64,000 nucleotides of DNA from assembly GCA_029817715.1 (NCBI GenBank), contig JARUPY010000473.1, positions 4,712,001-4,776,000 of the forward strand. Direction: 5' to 3'. Positions 11,013 to 22,821 of this stretch are shown here, one piece after another. How positions within the stretch are numbered: position 1 is the stretch's first letter; the number at the start of each line of letters is the position of its first letter. This DNA comes from Melastoma dodecandrum (lineage: Eukaryota; Streptophyta; Magnoliopsida; Myrtales; Melastomataceae). Made by a program: the position numbers and the translations under genes. The notes beneath the pieces were generated by a model. The model had not been told where the DNA came from and ran no database searches. It was given only the letters and a program-made list of their open reading frames with translations.

Positions 11013-12350
11013 CTACGAAACCATCTCTCTCATGAAATGATGACGAAGTTCTATATGCTTCGAACTTGTATGGAAAATTGGATCCCTGGTAATAGCAATT
11101 GCAGATTGGTTATCACAGAAGATTGTTGTTGGCTCGTCCACCTTCTGTTGTAACTCTAGAAGTAACCTTCTGAGCCAGACAACTTCTTTTGTTGTTTCAT
11201 TTGCTGCGATGTACTCAGCTTCTGTAGATGAGAGTGCAACAGTGCTTTGCTTATTTGAACTCCATGAAATGGGCTTTGTTCCAATGTAGAACAAGTATCC
11301 TGATGTGGTTCTATGATCATTCAAGCTGCCTGCCCAATCACTATCTACATAACCCACTAAATCATCCTTCTGCTCTTTTGTATACTTCAGTTCGACCTTC
11401 TGTGTGCCTTTTAGATAGCGTAGAACCCTTTTTGCTGCTGTGAAATGAGTTCTGCTGGGGTTGCTAATTAATCTAGACAGCAAACTCACAGAATGAACAA
11501 TATCAGTGCTAGTGTGAGTGAGATAAATAAGAGAACCAACCAGGCTTCTGTAGATCTTCGAATGTCTTCTAGAATCTTCCTTCTGTAACTTCTCATTGAG
11601 TGACATTGGAGTAGAAATTGGCTTCGCATTCTTCATACGGGACTTCTTCAATAGATCTGCTATGTACTTCTCTTGAGAAATAAAAATGTTTCCTTTTTTC
11701 TGCTTCACTTGAAATCCGAGAAAGTACTTCATCAAGCCAAGATCTGTCATCTCAAATTCTTCCATCATTACTTTCTTGAACTTCTGTAGCAAGCTTCTGT
11801 TGGTGCTAGTGTAGATCAAATCATCCACATAAAGACATGCTATTAGAAAATCAGGACCAACCTTCTGTATGTATAACGAAGGTTCTACTGAGCTTCTGGA
11901 GAATCATTTCTTTTGTAGATAGGAATCGATTATGCAATTCCACGCTCTTGGTGCTTGCTTCAAACCATATAGAGCCTTATGCAGTCTGTAGACTCTGTCT
12001 TCTGTGCCTTTCATCACGAATCCTTGTAGTTACTCTACGTAGACTTCTTCTTCTGGTACTCCATTAAGAAATGCTGACTTGACATCAAGCTGAAATACTT
12101 CAAGCTCCTTCTGTGCTGCAATGGCTAGTACAGCACGGATTGTCTCCATCCTTGCTACAGGAGCAAAAGTTTCTGTAAAATCAACGCCAGGCTTCTGTGA
12201 ATAGCCTTTTGCTACGATGCGAGCTTTATGCTTTTGCACACTTCCACCTTCCTTATACTTGGTCATATAGACCCACTTCAATCCGATAGCTTCTTTTCCT
12301 TCTGGGAGATCGACCAATGACCACGTGTCATTCTTCTCTATAGAAGTCAT
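11013..12350 (-). pseudogene. Copia reverse transcriptase and RNase H, broken
   Basis: The 12350-12030 frame starts the RT (NDTWSLVDLPEGKEAIGLKW, HKARIVAKGYSQKPGVDFTE, FQLDVKSAFLNG). The 11828-11013 frame continues with YVDD (the catalytic YxDD, just upstream of the listed Met), FKKVMMEEFEMTDLGLMKYF, the RNase H blocks YVDSDWAGSLNDHRTTSGY and SSTEAEYIAA, and the terminal KHIELRHHFMRE. A TGA near 11908 interrupts the link between the halves, where the family usually has Gly. RNase H keeps its acidic residues. The protein ends at a stop at 11013, earlier than the usual KDxxTK tail. Confidence 0.88.
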
Positions 12351-12696
12351 CCTCCTTCATGGCATTTCTCCATTTTTCTTCTTTGGCTGCCTCCTCAAAG
12401 TTTTGTGGCTCAAATGCAGCAAGTGCAAAGTTAGCTTGCTCATAAATTTCAGTGAATGATCGATACCTCCTTGGTGGTGTATCTCTAATAAGACCCTTTG
12501 CTTTTGGAATGGTTTTAGAGGAACTAGCTTCTGTTGTTCCGATGGGATTCTGTACTGTAACTTCTGCCGATGCTTCTGTTGTTTTGATAGGGTTCTGTAC
12601 AGATGCTTCTGTTACCGCTTCTGTATACTGGAACATCTGAGTCATAGAAGACTCTTCCTGCCACTTCCAAGCTGTAAGTTCATCAAAGATAACATC

Positions 12697-13347
12697 TTAC
12701 GACAGAACTAACTTGTCAGTATTCGGATTATATAGAAGATATCCCTTCGATTCATCACTATATCCGATGAAAATCAACTTCTCACCTTTCTCATCAAACT
12801 TTTCTCTTCCTTGAAAAGGTGTGAGTGCATATCCAATACACCCAAATACTTTCAAATGATTTACCACGGGCTTCCTCCTGTACCACGCTTCATATGGTGT
12901 CTTGTCCCAAACTGCTTTTGTAGGGGATCTGTTCAGAAGGTAGGCAGATGTGTTAACAGCTTCTGCCCAGAACTTGTTGGGTAGACCTTTGCCCTTCAGC
13001 ATGCTTCTGGCCATCTCCACTATGGTTCTGTTTTCTACGACTCCATTCTGCAGTGGAGAATACTGCACAGTCAACTCCCTCTGTATTCCCTTCTGTTGGC
13101 AATAGTCCAAGAATGGTCTTGACAGAAACTCTCCTCCGCGATATGTCCTCAAGGTCTTAATCCTATATCCACTTTGATTCTCTGCAAGTGCTTTGAACTT
13201 CATAAAGGTGGTGAAAGCATCTAACTTCCTCTCAAGAAAATAAATCCAAATCATTCTAGTATAGTCATCTATGAACAACAGAAAGTATCTTCTATTACCG
13301 AGAGACGGAGTCTGAGTCGATCCACAAATATCCACATAAACCAGCAC
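12697..13347 (-). pseudogene. Copia integrase core with catalytic Asp replaced by Tyr
   Basis: The integrase core reads MLVYVDICG, YFLLFIDDYTRMIWIYFL, IKTLRTYRGGEFLS, NGVVENRTIVEMARSML and VFGCIGYALTPFQGREKFDE. The second catalytic Asp of the D,D-35-E triad, normally in LRTDRGGEF, is Tyr here (LRTYRGGEF). The change is a single G-to-T in the codon and should kill strand transfer. The frame is otherwise open for 216 residues, so this may be a late hit. This block is nearly free of the CTTCTGT heptamer that fills the rest of the element. Confidence 0.88.
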
Positions 13348-13659
13348 GAGAGGGGCTTAAGCTCTCCATGATGTGTTTGGGAATGAAAGATGATGATGCT
13401 TTCCGAAGACACGTCCTTCACATATGTCACCTTCTGCAGCTTCTATAGAAGGTAGTCCTACCACCATATCCTTCTACTTCAATAGAGCTAGACCTTTTCT
13501 GTTCAAATGTCTATACCTGAGATGTCAAAGATGAGAATCATCTACAACCCCAGTTTTGAGAACCACATTACTGTAAGGAGTCATCTTTAAAGGGAACAAA
13601 TTGTTGGACGTCATCCGTGGCCTTCTGTCCATTTCTGTCTGTTATCTCACATTGACCTT

Positions 13660-15004
13660 CTACAAAAACAACTTATATCCATTTTTCATCATTTGTCCTA
13701 CACTTAGTAAGTTCTGTGCGATTTCTGGAGTGTAGAAGATGTCGTGCATCCTCTTCTGTTCACCTGCTGCACTGAAAACCGAAATAACACCTTTATCTTT
13801 TATCTTTAGCTTCTTGCCATCTCCAAGTTCCAAGAGAGAGTTATATTTCTCATCAAGCTCCACAAAGTTCTTCTTGATCCCTCTGACATGGTTATACACC
13901 CACTATCGAGGAACCATATCTCATTCATATCTTGCATGGTGTTAGAGGAAGAATAGAAAACTTTAGAAGGTTCATCTACCTTAGAGAAATTTACCTAGCT
14001 TCTGTCCTCATGCTTCTGTTCATGCTTCTACTCTTTATCTTTGTACCAACAATCACGATCTGAATGAGTTGGGAACTTGCATCTCCTGCATCGAAAATGA
14101 CAATATTTTGTTTCATGATTATTCTTTCTGCAGATGCGGCATCCTGCTTCTGCTTCTCCATGACTGCTTCTGGGCTGACCTTCTGTTCGTCCTTCTGCAT
14201 AGCCTCTGCTTCTGCCACGAGACCTGCCTCCACGTCCTCTGCCGTAGGACCTTCTGTTATTTCCAGAACGTTCTTTCTTCTGCTCAGAAACATTCAAATT
14301 CGCTTAAAATGCTTGCTCCACCGGTGTTGTGTACTTGCTGACCCGTTTCTCATGGGCTTCTAGAGAACCCATCAATTCATAGATGGAAACTTCTGCGAGA
14401 TCCTTCATCTCTTCAATCACGGTTACCACATGCTTAAACTTCTGTGGTAAGCTTCTGAGGATTTTATCCACGACTTTTCGATCCGGGACGACTTCTCCGC
14501 AACTCTTCAAATGATTGAGAATTTCCACGATCCTTGAGAAGTAGTCTTTGACGTTTTCTGCGTCTTTCATGGCCAGATTGTCGAAGTCTCTCCAAAGGTT
14601 CTGCAGCTTTATAGAGATCACCTTCTGTGACCCTTTAAACTCCTTCTTTATGACCTCCCACGCTTCATTCACCTTCTTCACGCCGAATATCCTTGGGTAG
14701 ATGGTTTTGCTCATGGATTATTGCAGAATCCGCAGAGCCATGGCATTCTTCATGACGTTCTCCTTGTATGCCTTCTGCTCATCTTCTGTGGGATTGATGA
14801 CACCTTCTGTGGAAGTGTTGTCACCTTATGGAGAGAGATTCCTTCTGGAACTTCTTCGTAGCCTTCCTCCACAAGTTTCCATAGATCTTGCGAAAGGAAA
14901 ATGGTCTCCATTTGAGAACTCCAATAGTTGAAGTGCTCACCGTCGAAGATGGGGATTTGGTTAGGAGAAAAAGTGAAGAACATGTTGCCAGCGGATGCAG
15001 ACAT
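13660..15004 (-). pseudogene. Copia gag and protease region, frameshifted
   Basis: Gag starts at 15004 (MSASAGNMFFTFSPNQIPIF, HFNYWSSQMETIFLSQDLWK). It continues in another frame at 14714-14304 (KVNEAWEVIKKEFKGSQKV, NVKDYFSRIVEILNHLKSCG) and in 14297-14028 with a zinc-knuckle-like CRICRKNNHETKYC motif. The protease active site reads WFLDSGC near 13910-13890, directly followed by a frameshift into NHVRGIKKNF (13899-13660). Capsid, nucleic-acid binding and protease parts are therefore all recognisable but cannot be made as one protein without shifts. Confidence 0.82.
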
Positions 15005-15014
15005 GACCTTCTGT

Positions 15015-15026
15015 GCTCTGATACCA
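15015..15026 (-). other. Primer binding site (initiator-Met tRNA type)
   Basis: GCTCTGATACCA on the plus strand is TGGTATCAGAGC on the element strand, four bases inside the 15.0-kb LTR. It primes minus-strand DNA synthesis in copia elements. Confidence 0.88.
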
Positions 15027-15030
15027 AATT

Positions 15031-15389
15031 TGTTGGGGGTTATGTGTGAAAGGATTGGATAGGAAGGAAGAAGGTGCTAGCAGAACGTAGGTTCTGTACT
15101 ATTGACGACCTTCTGTTGAATAGAGGAAACCTTCTGTAGAGCAGCTGCACCTACAGGGAGTGTTTTGGCTGCAATTTCTCTTTCTTTAAACTTTCTCTCT
15201 TTCTCTCTTACTTACATGAAATGTCTACACGTCCTTTTATATATAGGGAGGAGTAGGAAAATCAAATGTCAAAAGAAACCGACACATTAAATGACATATT
15301 TAAATGAGCTACTTAATGACCCACTTAAATACTATTTCCGTTACTAACTTCAATACCCATTAATTCTTGATCATAAATTACCTTCAACA
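15031..15389 (-). repeat. 5' LTR of copia element
   Basis: 359 bp, partner of 10525-10888. It lacks a 5-bp stretch (GTCAT or equivalent) present in the other copy. Confidence 0.92.
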
Positions 15390-15394
15390 CATGG

Positions 15395-15860
15395 TTCGGG
15401 CATTGAATAGTGTGATTTTCATGCAGTAGTCATAATACTCTCACGTCAAAATAGTCGAGATAGACCTATTTCTCGCCCCGAAACGTTGCTAAAAGCCATT
15501 GTTGTTGTAGTTGTCGTCACATTGTTGCCAGAATATGCTCATTGTCACCAAACATTATTTTCAAAAAACCATCCTTCAATGCTTTCGTCGTAATAAAATT
15601 TTGAAGGGAATGAAATGAGAAGGAGAAAAAAATATAATAATTAGGAAGGGAATTTGCAAAAGAAAATGGTATTTTTGGTTGAAGGATGAAGAGAAGAAGA
15701 GGAGGTCATCATTCCCATCCCCTTCTTCTCTTCATCCTTCAATTAAACAAACAATTGCCTTAAGCAATCTCATTCCTAGTCACTATATTATTTCTCCTTT
15801 TTAATTTCATTCTGGAAACCAAACATGCTTTTACTACATTATTAGAATGATTTTTTTACG
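15395..15860. other. Intergenic flank of copia insertion
   Basis: Continues the sequence interrupted by the element. No gene recognised. Confidence 0.45.
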
Positions 15861-15861
15861 G

Positions 15862-16015
<154 letters not shown>

Positions 16016-16802
16016 AGAACAAAAATCTGAAATAAAAATAAAAAAAAAATGAAAAGGAAGTGTTTTGATAAATTCAGGGGTAAATAGGTTCCGGATGGAC
16101 ATGTTCGGACGTGTGACAAATAACCATATTCGGTTACTTATTTTTAGAAATATAATAGAATATACCATGTGAATAAAAGAATGGAAAAGCCAATCATGCC
16201 TAGTTCTGATTCTGGTTCCATAAAATTTATCATTGAATATTTCCTTCCTCCTTTATTCAGCAGTAATACAAAACCTATCATCTCAAATTAAATAAGACAA
16301 CGGGCGAACAAAGCGTCAAGGGGATGCCATGCTGAAACATGTGGGAGTGAGCTGAGGAGGGGAGAGGAAAGATTTTTGACTAATTGAAAGTAATTTTTTA
16401 CATGAAAAATTCAAAGATTACTAAAATTTATCATTTAAAAACTTCAAATTTTGTTTTGTTTTCATGTCGTTCTTTTTTTTTCCCAAAATAACTTCTCTTT
16501 TTATGATGAAAGTATTTTCATTTTAATTTCCATTAAGCAATATAAGGCTTGCCAATTTTGAAAAGTATTTTGGGATTGCCCCGTATGTTAGGTTTAAGGT
16601 TCTTGGTTTCGGGTGAGAACTTGGAACAGATTATTCTGCCGGTTCTTAATTATTTAGAACATAGAATCTACTCGAAATATTCGAGAACCTTTCCTGATAC
16701 TAAGTTTATAATACCGAGTCAAGGTTTTATCCGAACTCAATGCTCACCCCTTGATAGATTGAGTACCGTAACACGTACGAAAGTTTAAGTAAACTATACT
16801 TG
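16016..16802. other. Intergenic, no gene recognised
   Basis: AT-rich sequence up to the left LTR of the Ty3 element. The 16549-16788 open frame lacks recognisable motifs. Confidence 0.4.
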
Positions 16803-17968
16803 TGATGACATGTGGTTGACGTGCTGGTAATCTTGGGCCTATTTTTTTACGAAGCTTGGGCCCATTGAGGCCTATAGCTAAGGTAAACATACTAAGCCTG
16901 CGCCCGCAGTCTACATGGACTATGTAGCAAAAGAAGTCTACAGAGGCGGGGTAATAACCTTGTAATCGAGGGAATTCTACAAGCCTGCGCCTCCAAGAGA
17001 CACAAAGTCTACAGGCTTGCGCCTGCAAAGGATACGAAGTATACAGGACTGTGCCTGCAAAAGACCGTGTCAAAGGAAAACAGTTCCACAGCCCCGAGAT
17101 AAATGGGACTTGTGACCCACGCTTATATCAACACACGTCTTAAAAGACAACCAATTAAACCCGAAGTCAGAGGAGTTTACAATCCACGATCAAGCGAGTG
17201 GAAGTCAGTTAGCTCCGAGAGTCTTGGGGAGAATCGAGTCTGGAAAATCTTCGGAAGGTCGTAACATACCGGGTATAACAGGGAGAAGATCTCCCTCGGA
17301 GAAAATCACGAACAAATCAGCCAACAGAAGCTTATCTTGCTCGTCACCCCTTAGTTATTAGTTGTTAGGATTCCCCGACCTAGGCGAAACTCTTAAAGTT
17401 TCATTGGTCTTCCTTCAACCGTCAGAGTGAGCAATCGTAGCTCCGGCAATAAATCCCCGGCTTCACTTCCACCACCAGAGTGAGCAACCATAGCTCTGGT
17501 AACAGCCCTCCGCCTTCGGCTCCAACGCCAGGACGAGCCACCATAGTCCCGGTACACACCTCCGCCTTCGGCTCAAACGCCAGGACGAGCTCCCGGTACA
17601 CACCTCCGCCTTCGACGCCTCCGCCAGGGTCAGCCACCGCAGCCTTGGTATCCACGTCCGCCTCAGCACCCGACCGCATCTAGTCCGTCAAGTCTTGCAG
17701 CTAAGTCCTGCTGCCCGAGGAGCACAAGTCTACAGCGCTCTGCCATCAAGTCTACGACGACGCCCCAAGTCTACGGAGCACTGTAGCTAGTCTACAATCT
17801 TACCACCGTCCTTATTTTTACTTTTATGGCTGTAAGCTTTCTTTACTTCATATAAAAACTGTTTGCATTCAATCAATCTCTTCAATTACTTACTGGCGAC
17901 CACATCTATAAATCCCTGTGAGTCTTATTGCCATATATTTCCGGCGTGATCTGTTTCCTACTCGAACA
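16803..17968 (+). repeat. Left LTR of Ty3 element, with internal minisatellite
   Basis: 1,166 bp, ending CGAACA. It contains two to three tandem units of about 58 bp at 17511-17630 sharing GGTACACACCTCCGCCTTCG. It also carries several AGTCTACA boxes, for example at 16909, 16936, 17007, 17728, 17750, 17769 and 17790. Confidence 0.87.
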
Positions 17969-17974
17969 CGTTTT

Positions 17975-17992
17975 TGGCGACCACAGTGGGAG
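17975..17992 (+). other. Primer-binding-site-like sequence of Ty3 element
   Basis: TGGCGACCACAGTGGGAG six bases after the LTR end. The same 18 bases occur six bases after the LTR of the 60.7-kb element. I have not assigned the tRNA. Confidence 0.6.
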
Positions 17993-18014
17993 TTGTGAAA
18001 CTTAAAGTTTTCAG

Positions 18015-20343
18015 ATGGCGAAGAATACCAGGAGTGGAGTTGCTCGCGATCCTCCTCCTCCTCCATTGGATGGAGATGATCAGCACCCACCAACCGACTT
18101 AAATGTAGAGAACACGGCTCTAAGAAGCCAGGAAACCGGGAATCAACCTGATTCTAGAGGTCATACTCCTTTTTAGTTTATTTCCAGAATTGAATTCCAT
18201 AAAGAATTCAATGATATGAAGAACCTAATGGACAGACATATCACTAGGTTGCAAGACAACATGGCTCATATTCTGGAACAGCTTAGTCCTTTGAATAGGC
18301 TAAGCGTAGCGACGAAGCCAAGCACCCCTGTAGACTGGGAAAATTCCTTTACGGGAGATGCCCGACGCGTAGAAAGGCGCAATGTATCATTTCAAGGAAA
18401 TGAGCCTTGGGGTGGCCCTAACCCACGTGCTACCGAAGTCAGTAGAAGGGACCAAATGTCCCCGTCAAGGCCTACGACCTCCCGATCTCCTACCTGGAGA
18501 GCAAATGCGGTGTACGCGGTGAATCCTGTAGACTACGAGGTAGAGGCTCGGGACGAGACAAACATGTATGCGAGCGTCATACCCCCTCGTCGACCTGGTA
18601 AAGAGCCTGTTGAGGAGATTCCTCTAGGAGAACCTCATATAGTGGGAAATTTACCACGGGCAGAAAGTTTCTACACCAACGTCTCAGTGAACTCACAGCC
18701 ACCTCGTGTAACCCCAAGGGTGCCGTATCCTCCAAATAAAGTGGGATACATTCGAGAGCAGTTCGACCCAGTTCTCCACCCCACCGAATCTAAGAGAGAC
18801 GATCGCTCAGGTTTTGGAGCAATTGGTACCTGGAGCAGTCAGGCAAGAGGACCCTGGTTTATACAGGTGCCCTTATCCTTCTTATATTGACAGGGAATAT
18901 CCTCTGCCTAGTGAGTATAGAGTTCCTGACTTTACCCATTTTTCGGGGGAAGAGGAGATGGCGCCCGTAGAACATATAGCCCGGTTCACTCATTTGGCAG
19001 GAGACGCTGCAGCCAATGACTTTTGGAAGATAAAGCTGTTCCCGAACTCTCTCACATGAGATGCCTTCACATGGTATGCGAGTTTGCCTCCCGGATCAGT
19101 AACATCATGGGCAGAGATGCAGTCTTCTTTTATGAAGGCATTCGCACGATTAGATACGCCCATGTCAATCTTCAAGGCGATGCGACTTAAGAAAACTGCC
19201 AGAGAACATCCAGGACAGTTCCTCATGCGCTTGCGCAAGGCATTGCTGCGCTGTAGCCCTGCGATTCATGAAAGGGATCAGCTGATGATCGCGTTAAATG
19301 CGTTGTCTTTGCCTTTCACGAAAAACTGCAGGGAGAAAGGTTTAATGACCTGTATAACTTGGCCAGAAGGGCGACGGAGTATCATCAGTTACTGATGGAA
19401 GAGGCGCAGTCTAAGCATGCCTTTTAGCTGGAATCCTTTGAGGTAGTCATGGCCGAATTCGTGAAAGGCGAAGCAACGGTTTGTGAGCCTCTGGCAAAGA
19501 AAAATTCAAAAGCTAAAGCGTCCCAAAAGTCTGGCGAAGAAAGAAAATATTCTTTCAACGTAGATAAGGCAAATGCGATCTTCGATTGGCTCATCCAACG
19601 GAAGCGCATCAAACTTAAACCAGGTCATGGGTCGTTTACACACGACCAGGGATTGTCTGTCATTCAAGAATATAATCTAGGACCTTATAGAGTCCAAGGA
19701 ATTACGTTTCCCTAAAGTCGACGAAGTCACTATGGTTGACGATAGGCCTTTTGATGATGAAATAGCTATTCATATGTTCGATGTTGCCGATATAGACATC
19801 AATTTCATTGAAACTAATATAGATCATTCCCTACAGGACATAAAGATCCCCGGGAAGACCTTGGTAGCGAATGCCCTCTTTCGTCGACTGGCTGACAAAG
19901 GTGTAGTCACCTGTTCAGTCAATGACGTTGCGTCTAACCTTTGCTGCTGGCATATGGATGACACACACACCACCGATCGATGCAATACTTTTAGGAAGTA
20001 TCTCCAGAACAATCATGGGGACACCTGGTATAATTTGACCCCACTTAAGGAGATAGCAATGAGAGTAGTGCCGTCAAGCTCGCGAAGCGCCTCCAACAGT
20101 TCACAAAGGGGATTTAAAAGCTCCCCAAGCGCGGAGCACAGGCCAGAAACTCGGGGAGGAAGAGGTGGTCCACACGGTCGAGGCCGAGCACCCGAGCAGC
20201 AGCCCCGTGCACCCGAACGTCCCAGGCGACACCTGGAGTTTAATGACTCCTCGTCTCAACAAGGTGCCAAGTCAGGGCAGGAAAGGCTTAGCCATTCTGA
20301 CGAATCTCGCCCCGGGACCACAGAAGCTAGTAACCTTAGTTAA
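18015..20343 (+). pseudogene. Ty3-gypsy gag, interrupted by stops and shifts
   Basis: The start is ATG at 18015 (MAKNTRSGVARD). A TAG at 18174-18176 interrupts the frame; 18216-18890 then continues in frame with MKNLMDRHITRLQDNMAHIL. The retrotransposon gag domain is visible as FTHFSGEEEMAPVEHIARFT, AAANDFWKIKLFPNSLT (TGA at 19057-19059), SWAEMQSSFMKAFARL and EHPGQFLMRLRKALLR. Later frames at 19449-19715 and 19732-20343 hold the gag-protease linker (GKTLVANALFRRLADKGVV). The linker ends in an Arg/Pro-rich stretch around 20100-20340, as expected for RNA-binding gag tails. Confidence 0.8.
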
Positions 20344-20670
20344 GCCCAACGGCCTGAACGACCGCAGGAGAGGGCGAGCAAGCCGAGACCTGGAATGCCT
20401 ATGGTAGACGTCCAGGCGGTCCGGACAGGCCCACCAATAGCTTAGTTCTTGGAGGCGAAGAAGCTCTGTCAAAAATGCAAGCTCATAGCTCAAAACAAGA
20501 TCCTGATCACTCAACTCTTTACTTCCTGCTGCGTCAACTATTTTCTCAAGCTTGTAGACTTGTCCACAAATGGGGAAATCGTGGTCAAACCCGCGCGCCC
20601 TACAGCTACAGGTACTTGTGAAACTAACAACATTTGCTCAGAATCGTAGCAGCTTCTCACACGAACAGTA

Positions 20671-21696
20671 GTGGGATACGACCCATTTATTGGCGACTAT
20701 GTGGAGGTACGTCAAATTCTCCTTGGTTATAAGAGATCAAGGGTGATTAAAGCAATTAATCCTTTGAAATATTGGCAGAAGGCAATGGGCAAGACCACTT
20801 TGCCACCAAGGGCACGCAAGAGGAGGGATAGACGTCTAAGTCACGTCGCCAAAAGGCCCAGGCCTACCCTCTCAGGAGCAGCCCCACCGGCTAGAGCGCC
20901 TGCGAATGAAGTTAACGCTGAGGCAGAGCGCATTGAGTCCACAGACCATTCAGAAGAGCCTGGCTCGAGCTTTGACTATACCCCACTCCGGAGCGAGATC
21001 CCAAGTGATGTCGATGGGGAGATGAGGCCAGTCGTGAGCTGCAATGCCCTTACCCTGCCTGTAGACTTCGCTTGTAAGCGAGACACAAGGACTCTAGTAG
21101 GTAAAGTGCCTCTTCCTTGCTCTCCAGTTTACCCAGCAGGCTTTCCATTAAATTGGTTAGAAAAGCCATCTGACAGCATGAAACAATACATGCATTCATT
21201 ATACATAACTGCTACCTTTGATGGTACAGTAGTCAGCCGAGTCCTTGTAGACAACGGAGCCACTATAAACGTGCTTCCTTTGTCCAGGTTTAAAATTCTT
21301 GGATATAAGCCTCACGACTTGGTTAAAACCAATGTCCCAGTAAGTGGGTTTAATGGTAGGAAATCCGAGTGCCTGGGGGTTTTCTCGGTGCATCTTGAAG
21401 TGGGTCGCCAGGAAAGGGAAATCGCCTTCTTCGTGCTAGACATAATTCCTACTTTCAATGCGCTGTTGGGCCGCGACTGGCTCCATAAAGCTGCAGCTAT
21501 TCCTTCTACGTTGCATAGAGAATTGTTGCTTTGGGTTGTCTCTGAGATTGAAATTACCAAGGCTGATGAATATTCCTGTTGTGACAAGGGTATCTTGCAT
21601 GCAGAGACAAGCAAGACTGTCAAGTACCTTACACTGGACCAGCGCTATAAGCTTGGCGACCCTACAGTAGGACCCCTTGGCGAGCCATCCGAATAG
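20671..21696 (+). pseudogene. Ty3-gypsy aspartic protease region
   Basis: A 341-codon open frame. The protease active site is RVLVDNGATINVLPLSRF, with DNG where classical retropepsins have DSG or DTG; this variant is common in some plant Ty3 lineages. The flap and second half read NVPVSGFNGRKSECLG and DIIPTFNALLGRDWLHKA, where LLGRDWLH is the usual motif just before RT. It is open but cannot be expressed with its neighbours because gag and RT are broken. Confidence 0.82.
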
Positions 21697-22206
21697 TTCG
21701 ACTATATCGTAGACTATGGGACATCGCACCCCAAACCGGACACAGGGCCAATCGTTCCAACTGGATGGGGAGATGAGCTGTCTGCCCAAGACATAGAGGA
21801 GGTTCTCCATGAAGTCAACTCGGGGGAAAACCCTGTAGCGACTGGCAAGGTGAGAGATGAAGGAGTAAAGAAAGATCAGCAAAATAGTACTGCGGAGTTG
21901 GATCCCGATAGACTCCTAAAAGAAGGGATTTATGGACCAGAATGAAAAGGTAACCAAAGCAGTCGCCGATGTCCTTCAACGGCTTCAAGTCTACCAAGGA
22001 AATCGCTGTTGTAGACAACCTGTCTCTTGGTTTTCAATAAATTCAAAAGCGCTTAGAGCGTTTAATGCTTGTAATAAGCCCGTGTCTATCGACTTAGGTG
22101 GTTCAAAGGAACGTGAGTCTTTGATGACACCATGCGACCCATTGGTCAGCATTAACCTAGGAAGCGAGTCCTTTCCTAGAGTTCTTTTCATTAGTTCTTC
22201 TTTAAA

Positions 22207-22821
22207 TTAAGAACTTTTTGATGCGATTAGGAGAGTACTTGAGGAATTCAAAGACTGTTTCGCCTGGGATTACACTGAGATGCCAGGGTTGGACCGTAGA
22301 CTAGTAGAACACACTCTTCCTATCAAAAAAGACTTTAAACCAGTGCAGCAAGCACCTAGGCGCATTACCACTGAAGTTACACAGTTGGTCTTCGAAGAAG
22401 TAAAAAAACTTTTTCAAGCAGGTTATATTAGGACCTCACGTTAAGAATGGATCTCTAGTATCGTGCCTATCCTTAAAAAGGTATAGACTTTAGAGACCTC
22501 AATTGCGTCACCCCAAAGGATGAATACCCTATGCCTATCGCAGACGATCTTGTAGACATGACAGTAGGGCATCAGATTATGTCATTTATGGATGGATTTT
22601 CTGGTTACAACCAAATTTTCATCGCAGAAGAAGACATACACAAAATAGCATTCAGATGTCCCTTAGGGATTTTCGAGTGGGTAGTAATGCCATTCGGTTT
22701 GAAGAATGCTGGCGCTACTTATCAGCGAGCAATGAACACTATATTTGATGCCTCTCTTGGCAAGACAGTAGAAGTTTACATCGATGATATAGTAGTTAAG
22801 TCGATGACAGGAAAACCTTAG
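22207..22821 (+). pseudogene. Ty3-gypsy reverse transcriptase, N-terminal part only
   Basis: The frame begins FKDCFAWDYTEMPGLDRRLV and EHTLPIKKDFKPVQQAPRR. A TAA near 22442 and a frame change follow. The 22531-22821 frame then gives MPIADDLVDMTVGHQIMSFM, FEWVVMPFGLKNAGATYQRA and the catalytic VEVYIDDIVVKSM. It stops (TAG, 22819-22821) directly after the YIDD block. The RT thumb, RNase H and integrase are all missing. Confidence 0.85.

Larger units (their letters stand above)
10525..15389 (-). mobile_element. Ty1-copia LTR retrotransposon, complete ends, coding region decayed
   Basis: Two LTRs (10525-10888 and 15031-15389) bound a 4,865-bp element that reads on the minus strand. The 5-bp target duplication CATGG is perfect (10520-10524 and 15390-15394). 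A primer site TGGTATCAGAGC (complement of 15015-15026) and a polypurine tract AAGAGGGGG next to the 10.5-kb LTR give the orientation. Order on the coding strand is gag, protease, integrase, RT, RNase H, which is the copia order. The LTRs differ by about 15 substitutions and one 5-bp indel over 359 bp (about 4%), so insertion was not recent. Several stops and frameshifts and one lost integrase catalytic residue mean it is no longer autonomous. It carries a striking surplus of the heptamer CTTCTGT, described under findings. Confidence 0.93.
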
